Below, one piece after another: positions 27,624-36,704 of a stretch of DNA of 64,000 nucleotides. A program made the translations under genes and the position numbers. Numbering within the stretch: position 1 is the first letter of the stretch; every line of letters starts with the position of its first letter. The notes beneath the pieces are model-generated. The model was given only the letters and a program-made list of their open reading frames with translations. It searched no databases and was not told the origin of the DNA. The DNA comes from Enterobacter sp. RHBSTW-00994. GTDB lineage: Bacteria > Pseudomonadota > Gammaproteobacteria > Enterobacterales > Enterobacteriaceae. The stretch spans positions 4,606,588 to 4,670,587 of the forward strand of contig NZ_CP056199.1 of NCBI RefSeq assembly GCF_013782625.1, read 5' to 3'.

Positions 27624-28379
27624 TCAGAACTTGTAACCGCGATGCAGCGCGACGACACCCGCCGTCATGTTGAAGTACTCAACGTTTTCAAATGCAGCAT
27701 CCTGCATCATCGCTTTTAAGGTGTCCTGATCAGGGTGCATGCGGATAGATTCCGCCAGGTAACGGTAGCTTTCAGCATCGTTCGCAACCAGCTCGCCAAT
27801 GCGCGGCAAAATATGGAACGAGTAAGCATCGTAGGCTTTGCTGAGTGGCTCGATAACCGGTTTAGAGAATTCAAGCACCAGCAAACGTCCACCGGGTTTA
27901 AGCACGCGGTACATAGAGCGCAGTGCTTTATCTTTGTCTGTAACATTACGCAGGCCAAAAGAGATGGTGATGCAATCAAAGGTATTGTCCGGGAACGGCA
28001 GCGCTTCGGCGTTTGCCTGCACATATTCAACATTGCCCACAACACCGATGTTACGCAGCTTCTCACGACCCATTTTCAACATGGAGTCGTTGATATCAGC
28101 CAGAACAACACGACCGGTTTCACCCACCAGGCGGGAGAATTTCGCCGTCAGGTCGCCCGTACCGCCAGCCAGATCCAGAACCGTTTGCCCACGGCGCACG
28201 CCGCTACAATCGATAGTGAAGCGTTTCCACAAGCGATGAATGCCGAATGACATCAAATCATTCATCACATCGTATTTCGCCGCCACGGAGTGAAATACGT
28301 GAGCCACCATGTCAGCTTTCTGTGCTTTGGCGACAGTCTGAAAACCAAAATGCGTCGTGTCTTGTGAATCGTCAACCAT
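27624..28379 (-). CDS. ubiE: Ubiquinone/menaquinone C-methyltransferase UbiE
   Basis: SAM-dependent methyltransferase common to ubiquinone and menaquinone synthesis (methylates DDMQH2 and demethylmenaquinol). 251 residues as in E. coli; SAM motif [16 protein letters not shown], UbiE signatures [16 protein letters not shown] and [15 protein letters not shown]. First gene of ubiE-ubiJ-ubiB; its stop is 13 bp before ubiJ. Confidence 0.98.
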   Translation of the reverse strand: MVDDSQDTTHFGFQTVAKAQKADMVAHVFHSVAAKYDVMNDLMSFGIHRLWKRFTIDCSGVRRGQTVLDLAGGTGDLTAKFSRLVGETGRVVLADINDSMLKMGREKLRNIGVVGNVEYVQANAEALPFPDNTFDCITISFGLRNVTDKDKALRSMYRVLKPGGRLLVLEFSKPVIEPLSKAYDAYSFHILPRIGELVANDAESYRYLAESIRMHPDQDTLKAMMQDAAFENVEYFNMTAGVVALHRGYKF

Positions 28380-28446
28380 CTCAGAGCCTGCTTGTTCAGT
28401 AAAATGTTCGTGAAGTGTAACAGATTGGCCGCGTTTGCCCTACGAT

Positions 28447-29904
28447 TCAACCACCACCAAAGAGACGATCACTCGGTTCAGACGATGGTATTTTTGTCTC
28501 TAAACCGTTGCCTTCACTGTTTAAATTTTGTTCGCCCCTCCCTTCGCGCAGCCGATATTCTTCGTCCTGCGCGGTCGCCTGTTCGACTAAATCCGGATTA
28601 ATCTCGCGTTTAACCTCAACCCCCAGGCTGCGGAATGCTTCTGCTTGCACCAGTAAATTCCCACGCCCGGAAGAGAGTTTTTTCATCGCCTGCCGGTAGT
28701 TGTCCTGCGCACGATCCAGGTTTTGCCCAACAGAAGACATATCATCAACAAACAGACGCAGTTTGTCATACAGCTTACTGGCACGATCGGCAATCTGCTG
28801 CGCGTTACGGCTTTGGTGCTCATAGCGCCAGAGGTTGGCAATGGTTCTCAGGGCCACCAGTAATGTCGTGGGGCTGACCAGCATAATATTGTTTTTCAGC
28901 GCTTCAGTGATGAGTTCTGGTTGCCGGTCGAGCGCCAGCAGGAAGGCGGGTTCAACCGGGATAAACATCAGGACATAATCCAGGGAACGCAGCCCTGGCA
29001 ACTGCTGGTAGTCTTTTCGGCCCAACAACCGGATATGGTTACGCACCGAAGCGATATGCTCCTGCAACGCTGACTCACGCGTGAAATCATCCTCGGCATT
29101 GAAATAACGCTCATAGGCGACCAGCGTCATTTTGGCATCAATAACAACGTCTTTGCCCTGCGGTAATCGTACGATGACATCGGGTTGCATCCGCGCGCGC
29201 GTATCCGTTTCTATGCTGACCTGGGTTTCATACTCATAGCCCTCTCGCAGCCCAGAGGCCTCCAGCACGCGAGTCAGGACAACTTCGCCCCAATTCCCCT
29301 GAGTTTTGTTATCACCCTTAAGCGCACGCGTCAGATTGACGGCTTCCTGCGCCATCTGAGCATTAAGCTGTTGAAGGTTACGAATTTCATGCGCCAGCGT
29401 GTGGCGTTCGCGCGCCTCCTGGCCAAAGCTGTCCTGAACCTGGCGACGAAAACCGTCCAGTTGCTCGCGCAGCGGCGTCAAAAGGCCATTCAGACTTTGG
29501 CGGTTTTGCTCATCAACGCGGCGGTTACTGTGCTCGAAAATACGGTTAGCAAGGTTTTCAAACTGCTCGCTCAGGCGCTGTTCACTGTTGATCATCTGGC
29601 GGATTTTGTCTTCCGCGTGCAGTTGAGTGGATTCAAGGCGGGTGGTTACCTCACGGAGATCGGCTTCCAGCGAGGTGTTGATATCGCGCAGGTTGCGCAG
29701 TTCATTGTTGAGCAATTCGCACTCATCACGCCAGTGAGAACTTTGAGCAAGCTGTTGTTTTGTCGCACTTAACTCTGCGACCATCTCTTCACGCTCTGCC
29801 AGTTGATCGGCTTTCTGATGCGCGTGCTGGTAGCTGGAAATCAGCCAGCCTATTCCCACGCCCACCAGCGCAATCACCGCATAAATCAGGATTGAGATAT
29901 CCAC
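28447..29904 (-). CDS. rmuC: DNA recombination protein RmuC
   Basis: 485 residues: N-terminal membrane anchor (ILIYAVIALVGVGIGWLI), long coiled coil (about 30-190) and a PD-(D/E)XK-like nuclease domain with QPDVIVRLPQGKDVVIDAK. RmuC limits inversions at short inverted repeats. The start is GTG at 29904 with AGGGGG directly upstream, and the product aligns with E. coli RmuC (475 residues) from its first residue. The C-terminus differs, as this region does in relatives. Confidence 0.95.
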   Translation of the reverse strand: MDISILIYAVIALVGVGIGWLISSYQHAHQKADQLAEREEMVAELSATKQQLAQSSHWRDECELLNNELRNLRDINTSLEADLREVTTRLESTQLHAEDKIRQMINSEQRLSEQFENLANRIFEHSNRRVDEQNRQSLNGLLTPLREQLDGFRRQVQDSFGQEARERHTLAHEIRNLQQLNAQMAQEAVNLTRALKGDNKTQGNWGEVVLTRVLEASGLREGYEYETQVSIETDTRARMQPDVIVRLPQGKDVVIDAKMTLVAYERYFNAEDDFTRESALQEHIASVRNHIRLLGRKDYQQLPGLRSLDYVLMFIPVEPAFLLALDRQPELITEALKNNIMLVSPTTLLVALRTIANLWRYEHQSRNAQQIADRASKLYDKLRLFVDDMSSVGQNLDRAQDNYRQAMKKLSSGRGNLLVQAEAFRSLGVEVKREINPDLVEQATAQDEEYRLREGRGEQNLNSEGNGLETKIPSSEPSDRLFGGG

Positions 29905-30003
29905 AATGCCCCCTGCATCAACGTACTACCCGCACAAAATAGAATTGTGCTGTATAAACGTCCAGTTTGAAAGGGTTTTCCTGCGAGGCACTACGCAAAA
30001 AAT

Positions 30004-30028
30004 AAAAGGCCGAACATGTCGGCCTTTT
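30004..30028 (-). terminator. Terminator of udp
   Basis: Perfect 10-bp inverted repeat AAAAGGCCGA / TCGGCCTTTT with a 5-nt loop, 17 bp after the udp stop on the minus strand. The symmetric A/T tails would allow bidirectional use, but only udp reads into it. Confidence 0.9.
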
Positions 30029-30044
30029 ATCTCAGAAATGCGAA

Positions 30045-30806
30045 TTAGATCAGACGACGAGCCGCTTCAACCACAATTTTCACTGCATGGCTTTCAGTTT
30101 GTTTCATGGTTTCTGCGTTCGGGATCTCCTGCTGAGTACGGTTGACGATAACGCCCGCCACCATACCGGCACGCAGACCCTGGCTCGCACACATCGTCAA
30201 CAGCGTTGCAGATTCCATTTCGTAGTTCATCACGCCCATAGACTGCCACTCTTCCATTGAGCCTTTGAAACGGCTCACCACACGGCCAGAGAAGGTGTCG
30301 TAACGCTCCTGGCCTGGGTAGAAGGTATCAGAAGAGGCGGTGACGCCAATGTGGGTCGTTGCACCAATCGCTTTCGCTGCATCAACCAGTGCAGTTGTGC
30401 ATTCGAAGTCAGCAACAGCCGGGAATTCCATTGGTGCAAAGTGCAGGCTTGCCCCGTCCAGACGCACAGATGCCGTCGTCACCAGTACGTCACCGACGTT
30501 AATGTGCGGCTGGATAGCCCCGGTCGTCCCAATGCGCAGGAAGGTGCGAATGCCCAGTTGTGCCAGCTCTTCCACTGCGATAGAGGTGGATGGGCCGCCA
30601 ATACCGGTTGAACATACGATCACGGCTTTACCGTCCAGCTCTGCACGCCAGGTGGTGAACTCGCGATGGGATGCCAGCTTAACCGGCTTATCCATCAGCG
30701 CGGCGATCTTTTCCACACGCTCAGGGTCACCAGGGACGATAGCGAGCGTGGCCCCTTGTAAATCATTTTTAGTGAGGCCGAGATGAAAAACATCAGACTT
30801 AGACAT
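30045..30806 (-). CDS. udp: Uridine phosphorylase
   Basis: Pyrimidine salvage: uridine + phosphate to uracil + ribose-1-phosphate. 253 residues, as in E. coli; phosphate-binding motifs PGDPERV and [10 protein letters not shown], and RIGTTGAI (Arg/Thr), with nucleoside-binding [12 protein letters not shown] and [11 protein letters not shown]. Promoter elements upstream fit CRP/CytR control (listed). A candidate -10 (TAAAGT on the minus strand, 30857-30852) is correctly placed relative to the proximal CRP site. It is divergent from dlhH. Confidence 0.98.
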   Translation of the reverse strand: MSKSDVFHLGLTKNDLQGATLAIVPGDPERVEKIAALMDKPVKLASHREFTTWRAELDGKAVIVCSTGIGGPSTSIAVEELAQLGIRTFLRIGTTGAIQPHINVGDVLVTTASVRLDGASLHFAPMEFPAVADFECTTALVDAAKAIGATTHIGVTASSDTFYPGQERYDTFSGRVVSRFKGSMEEWQSMGVMNYEMESATLLTMCASQGLRAGMVAGVIVNRTQQEIPNAETMKQTESHAVKIVVEAARRLI

Positions 30807-30879
30807 AGGTGGCTCCTCTGTGGGTCGGTTAGTCAGAAGAAGTAAAACGGTACTTTACAGAAGCACCAGGCTTAATTTC

Positions 30880-30893
30880 GTGACTGACATCAC
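30880..30893. promoter_or_regulatory. Promoter-proximal CRP site of udp
   Basis: GTGACTGACATCAC matches GTGA-N6-TCAC. Its centre is about 42 bp upstream of the expected udp transcription start (about 30845), the class II position described for E. coli udp. Confidence 0.78.
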
Positions 30894-30931
30894 CATGAAT
30901 GAAAATGCTTGCAGTTAATTTCCATAAAATA

Positions 30932-30945
30932 GTGATTTACATCAC
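30932..30945. promoter_or_regulatory. Distal CRP site of udp
   Basis: GTGATTTACATCAC, another GTGA-N6-TCAC, centred 52 bp from the proximal site. Tandem CRP sites about 52 bp apart with CytR binding between them are the known E. coli udp arrangement; the CytR half-sites are not clear to me here. Confidence 0.8.
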
Positions 30946-31061
30946 ATTAACAAGTTATATCGTAAGGTGTTGCACAAAAGATAGACCGTTTCGGGCACTG
31001 TGAGTTGTTACCCTGGTGTCTATATTTACCTTTGCGTTAACTCATTGGTACGGAGAATGCC

Positions 31062-31865
31062 ATGACTGAAAAAACACGTTTTGCACCTGCAGCGGCCCCG
31101 CATGCTTCAACAATCATCTCAACCCCGGAAGATGCCATCAGCGCAGGTGAAACATCTATACCCTCGCAGGGTGACAATATGCCTGCTTACCACGCACGCC
31201 CGAAATCAGCCGAGGGGCCTCTTCCTATCGTGATCGTGGTTCAGGAAATTTTTGGAGTCCACGAACATATTCGCGATCTGTGCCGTCGACTGGCGCAGGA
31301 AGGTTATCTTGCCGTTGCGCCGGAACTCTATTTCCGCCAGGGCGATCCCAATGATTACGGTGATATCCCGACGCTGTTCAATAATCTGGTAAGCAAAGTA
31401 CCAGACGCACAGGTGTTGGCCGATCTGGACCATGTTGCCAACTGGGCTGCCCGTAATGGCGGCGATCCCCATCGTTTGATGGTAACGGGTTTCTGCTGGG
31501 GTGGACGCATCAGCTGGCTCTACGCCGCGCACAATCCACAGCTTAAAGCAGCCGTGGCGTGGTACGGGAAACTGGTGGGAGAGAAAACGCTCAACTCACC
31601 TAAGCAACCAGTTGATGTCGCCATTGATTTAAACGCCCCTGTGCTGGGCTTGTACGGCGGCGAGGATACCAGTATTCCCGTTGATACCATTGAGACGATG
31701 CGCCATGCACTCCGTGCTGCAAACGCGAAGGCGGAAATCGTAGTGTATCCGGAAGCAGGTCACGCGTTTAACGCGGACTATCGCGCGAGCTATCACGAAG
31801 AGTCGGCAAAAGATGGCTGGCAAAGAATGCTGGCGTGGTTTGCTCAGTACGGGATTAAAAAGTAG
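31062..31865 (+). CDS. dlhH: Dienelactone hydrolase family protein (YsgA/DlhH)
   Basis: 267-residue alpha/beta hydrolase. The nucleophilic Cys is in GFCWGGR and the catalytic His in PEAGHAFNADYR, with an Asp before it (GGEDTSIPV). The family cleaves enol lactones; the natural substrate in enterobacteria is unknown. CGGAG precedes the ATG at 31062. It lies next to udp as in E. coli, but the following metE neighbour is displaced by an 8-kb accessory insertion. Confidence 0.93.
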   Translation: MTEKTRFAPAAAPHASTIISTPEDAISAGETSIPSQGDNMPAYHARPKSAEGPLPIVIVVQEIFGVHEHIRDLCRRLAQEGYLAVAPELYFRQGDPNDYGDIPTLFNNLVSKVPDAQVLADLDHVANWAARNGGDPHRLMVTGFCWGGRISWLYAAHNPQLKAAVAWYGKLVGEKTLNSPKQPVDVAIDLNAPVLGLYGGEDTSIPVDTIETMRHALRAANAKAEIVVYPEAGHAFNADYRASYHEESAKDGWQRMLAWFAQYGIKK

Positions 31866-31923
31866 CCGCCCTGAAACAGGTGTGTTTGCTCACACTATTT
31901 CAACAATTTTTTTAATTCAAAAA

Positions 31924-31956
31924 ACGTACAGCATCGAATTTTTTGCTGCTGTACGT
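31924..31956. promoter_or_regulatory. 10-bp inverted repeat upstream of the accessory ureide operon
   Basis: Perfect arms ACGTACAGCA (31924-31933) and TGCTGTACGT (31947-31956) with a 13-nt spacer, about 160 bp before the first gene of the operon. There is no U-run after it, so it is a poor terminator for dlhH. An operator, for example for the LysR protein encoded at 39394, is the better guess. The rest of 31866-32115 is AT-rich with no gene visible. Confidence 0.45.
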
Positions 31957-32115
31957 GAAGTTATGACCCTCTTCACAGTCATTTACCTCCCCCTGTCCGA
32001 ATGCAAAATTTTCGTTGCTATGCGCCAAACTTTTTTCCTGTTTAACCCCTCTTTTCTCCTGGATACTCAGTAGCAGAACGAACGGAACGGTTGATTTTCA
32101 AACAGGAGATTTATC

Positions 32116-32784
32116 ATGACGCAATCCGCATTTCACGCTCAACCTTTTGCTTTACCTTTTGATCTTAATACCACTGCACTCGTTATGATCGACATGCAGC
32201 GCGACTTTGTCGAAGCTGGCGGCTTTGGTGAAGCGCTGGGTAATGATGTCTCGCTAGTCCGAAGCGCAATTGAACCTTGCAAAAAGGTTCTGGCAGCAGC
32301 GCGCAGCATGGGGTTGATGGTGATCCATACACGTGAAGGACACCGTGCAGACCTCAGTGATTGTCCATCGGCCAAGCTTACGCGCGGCGGTAAAACCTTT
32401 ATCGGTGAAGCAGGTCCGATGGGGCGTATTCTGGTTCGTGGCGAAGCAGGTCATGACATCATTCCTGAGCTTTACCCTATTTCTGGCGAGCCGATCATCG
32501 ACAAACCCGGTAAGGGCGCGTTTTATCAGACCGACCTGCATCTGATTCTACAAAACCACAGTATCAAAACGCTGATTGTGTGTGGCGTGACGACCGAAGT
32601 CTGTGTAACGACCACCGTACGCGAAGCCAATGACCGCGGCTATGAGTGCATCATCCCTGAAGATTGCGTGGGCTCCTACTTCCCGGAATTCCAGAAATAC
32701 GCACTGGAAATGATCAAAGCTCAGGGCGCAATTTTCGGGTGGGTGAGTGACGCAAATGCCATTATTGAAGGGCTGAAAGGGTAA
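32116..32784 (+). CDS. Isochorismatase-fold amidohydrolase, biuret hydrolase-like
   Basis: 222-residue cysteine hydrolase. The catalytic triad is visible: Asp26 (MIDMQRDF), Lys133 (DKPGKGAF) and Cys163 (VTTEVCVTTT) with REANDRGYECI after it. Whole-length similarity to biuret amidohydrolase (BiuH) is strong, including HTREGHR, GRILVRGE and IIPELYPI segments. BiuH converts biuret to allophanate and ammonia. Related proteins act on other carbamoyl amides, so the exact substrate here is open. First gene of an operon with carbamoyl-transfer and carbamate-kinase genes; ribosome site AGGAG; the next gene starts 5 bp after its stop. Confidence 0.82.
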   Translation: MTQSAFHAQPFALPFDLNTTALVMIDMQRDFVEAGGFGEALGNDVSLVRSAIEPCKKVLAAARSMGLMVIHTREGHRADLSDCPSAKLTRGGKTFIGEAGPMGRILVRGEAGHDIIPELYPISGEPIIDKPGKGAFYQTDLHLILQNHSIKTLIVCGVTTEVCVTTTVREANDRGYECIIPEDCVGSYFPEFQKYALEMIKAQGAIFGWVSDANAIIEGLKG

Positions 32785-32789
32785 TCCCG

Positions 32790-33638
32790 ATGCTTCCTGC
32801 GTGCTCGCTAGGGTATCTCTTTCCGGCCAAAGCAACAGCAACGCTTAAGGTTCACAGCGTATTTCAGCACGCACTGAATCTGCGTTCAGAAGAGGGAGAG
32901 CTCCTAACCCTCTTGTGCGCAAAGAGATACCAGAATCTGGCCGATGCCGCACGCGTCGCCCTGCCGGAACATTGGGACTGGCGTCAGGAAATTACGCATT
33001 CTGCGCCCGTTTTCTTAACCGGCGGTATTTTGCAGGCTCAACGTTTTGCGGTGGATCTGAAAGCGGCAATCGTATGGCAGCCCAACGTCCAGAAGCGTTG
33101 CCTGGACTCCGAAGCCGGGACATGGCTCCAGCACCACTATCCGCTTCTGAATGCTCAGCTACGACAGTTTTGCCTGAAACATCAAATCGACAGTGCTTTG
33201 CAGTGGCAGGAGAGCGCGATGTATCAGGGGCTAAAGCCGCAGGAATCAGCGGAACAGCTTGAACAACAGGTTCCCCGGTTGATCGGCTACGGTAAAGGAT
33301 TAACGCCAGATGGTGATGATTACTTACTGGGCTATCTGGCGGCGCTGCGACCCTGGCATCTCCCTCCCGATGTTGAAGCGCACCGCAACAGGTTGCAGCA
33401 ATCTATTGAGCAGAATTTGCCGCGTACAACAGACATTAGCCAGCACTACTTGAGGCGTGCGGTACAGGGGCATTTCTCACAACCGGTTTGCGACCTGCTG
33501 AGGCAACTTAGTACGCATACGCCGTTGAAAACTTTTATCGCCTGTACAGAAAACGTCATGCAATTTGGCGCAACATCCGGCGCTGACTGTTTGGCCGGAT
33601 TACTCCACGGTTTAAGAACACTGAACACATACTCCTGA
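32790..33638 (+). CDS. DUF2877 family protein (YahE/YlbF-like)
   Basis: 282 residues; the diagnostic motif YGKGLTPDGDDYLLGYLAAL sits at about 170-190. DUF2877 proteins (YlbF/AllH, YahE in E. coli) are encoded with FdrA and DUF1116 proteins. The YlbF version has been reported as a component of oxamate carbamoyltransferase, which splits oxalurate into oxamate and carbamoyl phosphate. The subunit role here is inferred from family and order. It lies 5 bp after the amidohydrolase gene. Confidence 0.82.
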   Translation: MLPACSLGYLFPAKATATLKVHSVFQHALNLRSEEGELLTLLCAKRYQNLADAARVALPEHWDWRQEITHSAPVFLTGGILQAQRFAVDLKAAIVWQPNVQKRCLDSEAGTWLQHHYPLLNAQLRQFCLKHQIDSALQWQESAMYQGLKPQESAEQLEQQVPRLIGYGKGLTPDGDDYLLGYLAALRPWHLPPDVEAHRNRLQQSIEQNLPRTTDISQHYLRRAVQGHFSQPVCDLLRQLSTHTPLKTFIACTENVMQFGATSGADCLAGLLHGLRTLNTYS

Positions 33639-33726
33639 GTGAATGGAATTTTCTCGTGGCACTGGCTGCCACGTGGATTCGCTGTATCTAAATCCAGCAA
33701 TCAGGCAAAAAAACGGACATAACACA

Positions 33727-35286
33727 ATGAAAGTTAAGCATAAAGTTTTCAGGAATCTTTATCAGGACTCCGTCTCCCTGATGCAGATTTCTGCGCAACT
33801 AAGCACATTGCCCGGCATACAGCAGGCCTCCGTCATCATGGGAACACCCACGAACCTGGAACAACTTAACGATGCAGGACTCGGCCACATGATTGAAGCG
33901 GGGCCGAACGACCTGGTGATTGCCGTCATGGGGGAAGATGCCCGGTGTACTGAAGCACTTACCCTCGCTGAGCAACGGCTGACCAGTAAACCAGAAGAAG
34001 GTAACAGCGATGGCGTAAAAACCCCTGAGCTGGTGAGCATCGAGATGGCGCTGGAAAAAGAGCCAGCCGTTAATCTGGCACTCATTTCAGTCCCTGGCGA
34101 TTATGCCGCTGCCGAAGCCATCAAGGCGCTAAATCTCGGCATGAATGTGATGATGTTCAGCGATAACGTCAGCATTATGCAGGAAAAGTCGATAAAAATG
34201 CTCGCTCGTGAACGTAACCTCCTGGTTATGGGCCCTGATTGTGGCACAGCCATTATTAACGGGATACCGCTGGGTTTTGCGAATGTCGTTAAACGCGGTG
34301 AAATTGGCGTCGTTGGTGCATCGGGTACGGGTTTGCAGGAAATAACCTGCCGAATTGACCATCTTGGCGCAGGGATCTCCCAGGCACTTGGTACGGGCGG
34401 ACACGATCTCAGTGAGGATATCGGCGGGATCTCCATGCTGTTTGGCCTGCAGATATTAATGGATGATGACGCCACTCGCGTGATAGTGCTGATTTCCAAA
34501 CCACCATCCCCTGTGGTGACAGAGCGCATCCTGACGCTGGCGCAATCAGCCACTAAACCCGTTGTGGTGAATTTCCTCAGTGCCGACCCACACGCAATAA
34601 CGCGTCCAAATGTGACTGCCGCGACCACACTTGCCAGCGCAGCCGATCTCGCGGTTGCGTTACTGAGTGAGCTGCCGCTACCAGAAACACATAGCGAATC
34701 GTCAGCGCAGGACCTGGCGATGTTGCAACAGGCCAGCGAGCGTCTGCCCCTTGCTCGTCAGATGATCCGTGGTGTCTTTGCGGGGGGAACGTTTTGCTAT
34801 GAAGCACAGCTGATCTGCCAGCAAAACGGTTTTACGGCCTCTTCTAATACACCTGTGTCCGGTAATCATCCACTTACCGACCTCTGGCAAAGCCATCACC
34901 ACACCCTCATCGACATGGGGGATGATGATTTTACCCGTGGCAGACCTCATCCAATGATTGACCCAACGCTGCGAAATCAGCGTCTGCTCACTGAAATGAA
35001 CGATCCACATACCGCCGTCGTCCTGTTCGATCTGGTTCTGGGCTACGGCGCATCTGAAGCCCCGGCGGCAGAGTTACTGACCTTACTGGCCCGGACAGAG
35101 ATGTCGCGAGCGCCGGTACTGATTGCCCATGTTTGCGGAACCGAGAACGACCCTCAGCAACGGAGTTGTCAGGTCAATGCGTTGCGCCAGGCAGGTGTCA
35201 TTGTCGCCAACAGTAATGCACAGGCTGCTCATTGGGCCAGCATCGTGGCGCAGATCCAGCTTCAAAAGAAGGAACTCACTGCATGA
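33727..35286 (+). CDS. fdrA: FdrA family protein (acyl-CoA synthetase-like carbamoyltransferase subunit)
   Basis: 519 residues from ATG 33727 (MKVKHKVFRNLYQDSVSLM); the frame is open 28 codons upstream without family similarity. The fold is that of succinyl-CoA-synthetase-like proteins: Rossmann segment MMFSDNVSIM, MGPDCGTAIING, the GVVGASGTGLQE phosphate loop and GRPHPMIDPTLRNQ. FdrA is a subunit of oxamate carbamoyltransferase in the E. coli allantoin pathway. From memory, this protein lacks the roughly 50-residue C-terminal extension of E. coli FdrA and so resembles the paralogue YahF in length. Its stop overlaps the next start (ATGA). Confidence 0.87.
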   Translation: MKVKHKVFRNLYQDSVSLMQISAQLSTLPGIQQASVIMGTPTNLEQLNDAGLGHMIEAGPNDLVIAVMGEDARCTEALTLAEQRLTSKPEEGNSDGVKTPELVSIEMALEKEPAVNLALISVPGDYAAAEAIKALNLGMNVMMFSDNVSIMQEKSIKMLARERNLLVMGPDCGTAIINGIPLGFANVVKRGEIGVVGASGTGLQEITCRIDHLGAGISQALGTGGHDLSEDIGGISMLFGLQILMDDDATRVIVLISKPPSPVVTERILTLAQSATKPVVVNFLSADPHAITRPNVTAATTLASAADLAVALLSELPLPETHSESSAQDLAMLQQASERLPLARQMIRGVFAGGTFCYEAQLICQQNGFTASSNTPVSGNHPLTDLWQSHHHTLIDMGDDDFTRGRPHPMIDPTLRNQRLLTEMNDPHTAVVLFDLVLGYGASEAPAAELLTLLARTEMSRAPVLIAHVCGTENDPQQRSCQVNALRQAGVIVANSNAQAAHWASIVAQIQLQKKELTA

Positions 35287-36704
35287 ATACCTTATTTAAT
35301 CAGCCGCTAAAGGTGGTGAATGCCGGGCTACAAAGTTTCGCCAGTAATATCCAGAAAGTCGGTGGTGACGTAATCGCTCTGGCCTGGCAGCCCCCGGCCC
35401 TTGGCAATATTAACGCAGGCATGGACCTGGCTTCTCTGCTTCGTCATCCATTGGTTGAGCAGGCGAACAACATTGCGATGGAACGTTACCTCAACGCTCA
35501 ACCCGTACTGGTTGATGTGATGTACGCCAGCGAAGCCATTCCTGAAATGTCTGAGCGTAAATGTATCCTCCACTCGGGTCCTCCCATTAGCTGGGAAAAC
35601 ATGTGTGGCCCTGTAAAAGGGGCGATTGTTGGCGCAATGCTGTTCGAAGGCTGGGCCACCAGTCATGAAGAGGCTGAGTGTAAGGTACTGACAGGTGAGA
35701 TTCACCTTGAACCCTGCCATCACTACCATGCCGTCGGCCCCATGGCGGGGATCATTAGCCCATCAATGCCGCTGTGGGTTATCGAAAATAAAACCAACGG
35801 TCAGCGTTCATTCAGCAACTTCAACGAAGGATTGGGCAAGGTTTTACGCTTTGGCGCTAATAACGAAGAAGTTCTCAACCGCCTCTTCTGGATGCGCGAT
35901 GAGCTCGCACCCGCCCTGAAAGCAGCGGTACGCCAGCTTGGCGAACTGGAGTTAAAACCCTTGATGGCTCAGGCTCTGCATATGGGGGATGAAGTCCACA
36001 ATCGCAATGCGGCCGCAACCGGACTGCTGACCAAACGCCTGTTGCCTGCACTGCTGGCCTGTCATTTGCCGCTGGAAAATGTACAACGGGTAGTCGCATT
36101 CATTACGGGAAATGACCACTTCTTTCTCAACCTGTCGATGGCTGCCTGTAAAGCCATGATGGATGCGGCCGCCAACGTCCCTTTCAGCTCTATAGTCACT
36201 GTCATGGCACGCAATGGCGTGAACTTTGGTATCCGGCTTTCCGGTACAGGTGAGCGCTGGTTCCAGGCCCCCGCCAATGCCGTTGAAGGGCTATTTTTCC
36301 CAGGTTATGGCGTAGATGATGCCGCAGCCGATCTTGGTGACAGTGCAATCACTGAAACCGCGGGTGTCGGTGGTTTTGCCATGGCGTCTTCTCCGGCAAT
36401 CGTGAAATTTGTTGGTGGCACTCCAGCCGATGCCACCAACAACAGCCGTCGCATGCAATCCATTACGGTCGGTCGCAACCCGGCATTTACGCTGCCAGCT
36501 CTGAATTTTGCGCCAACAGCGGCAGGAATTGATGTCCGCAAGGTGGTCGATCGCGGCATTTTACCGGTCATTAATACAGGTATCGCTCATAAGCAGGCTG
36601 GTGTCGGTCAGATTGGTGCGGGGATAACGACAGCACCGATGCCTTGTTTTGTCGATGCAATCACCGCACTGGCAGAGGCGGTTAGTAAGGGAGAGAAACA
36701 ATGA
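35283..36704 (+). CDS. DUF1116 family protein (YahG/YlbE-like)
   Basis: 473 residues from ATG 35283, which overlaps the fdrA stop and has AAGGA upstream. DUF1116 core motifs: HSGPPISWENMCGPVKGA, PCHHYHAVGPMAGI, the FNEGLGKVLRFG segment, and NTGIAHKQAGVGQIGAG near the end. The E. coli relative YlbE is part of oxamate carbamoyltransferase; YahG is the other relative and is of similar length. The first 60 residues (LKVVNAGLQSFASNIQ...) resemble a segment that in E. coli sits at the end of FdrA. It overlaps carbamate kinase by 4 bp. Confidence 0.87.
   Translation: MNTLFNQPLKVVNAGLQSFASNIQKVGGDVIALAWQPPALGNINAGMDLASLLRHPLVEQANNIAMERYLNAQPVLVDVMYASEAIPEMSERKCILHSGPPISWENMCGPVKGAIVGAMLFEGWATSHEEAECKVLTGEIHLEPCHHYHAVGPMAGIISPSMPLWVIENKTNGQRSFSNFNEGLGKVLRFGANNEEVLNRLFWMRDELAPALKAAVRQLGELELKPLMAQALHMGDEVHNRNAAATGLLTKRLLPALLACHLPLENVQRVVAFITGNDHFFLNLSMAACKAMMDAAANVPFSSIVTVMARNGVNFGIRLSGTGERWFQAPANAVEGLFFPGYGVDDAAADLGDSAITETAGVGGFAMASSPAIVKFVGGTPADATNNSRRMQSITVGRNPAFTLPALNFAPTAAGIDVRKVVDRGILPVINTGIAHKQAGVGQIGAGITTAPMPCFVDAITALAEAVSKGEKQ

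Noticed and set aside
31813..32073. 86-codon frame overlapping the end of dlhH and the following gap
   Set aside because: It starts inside dlhH in another frame, has no ribosome site and covers the inverted repeat.
31866..32115. Possible sigma-54 promoter before the amidohydrolase gene
   Set aside because: I looked for TGGCAC-N5-TTGC on both strands and found no acceptable match.
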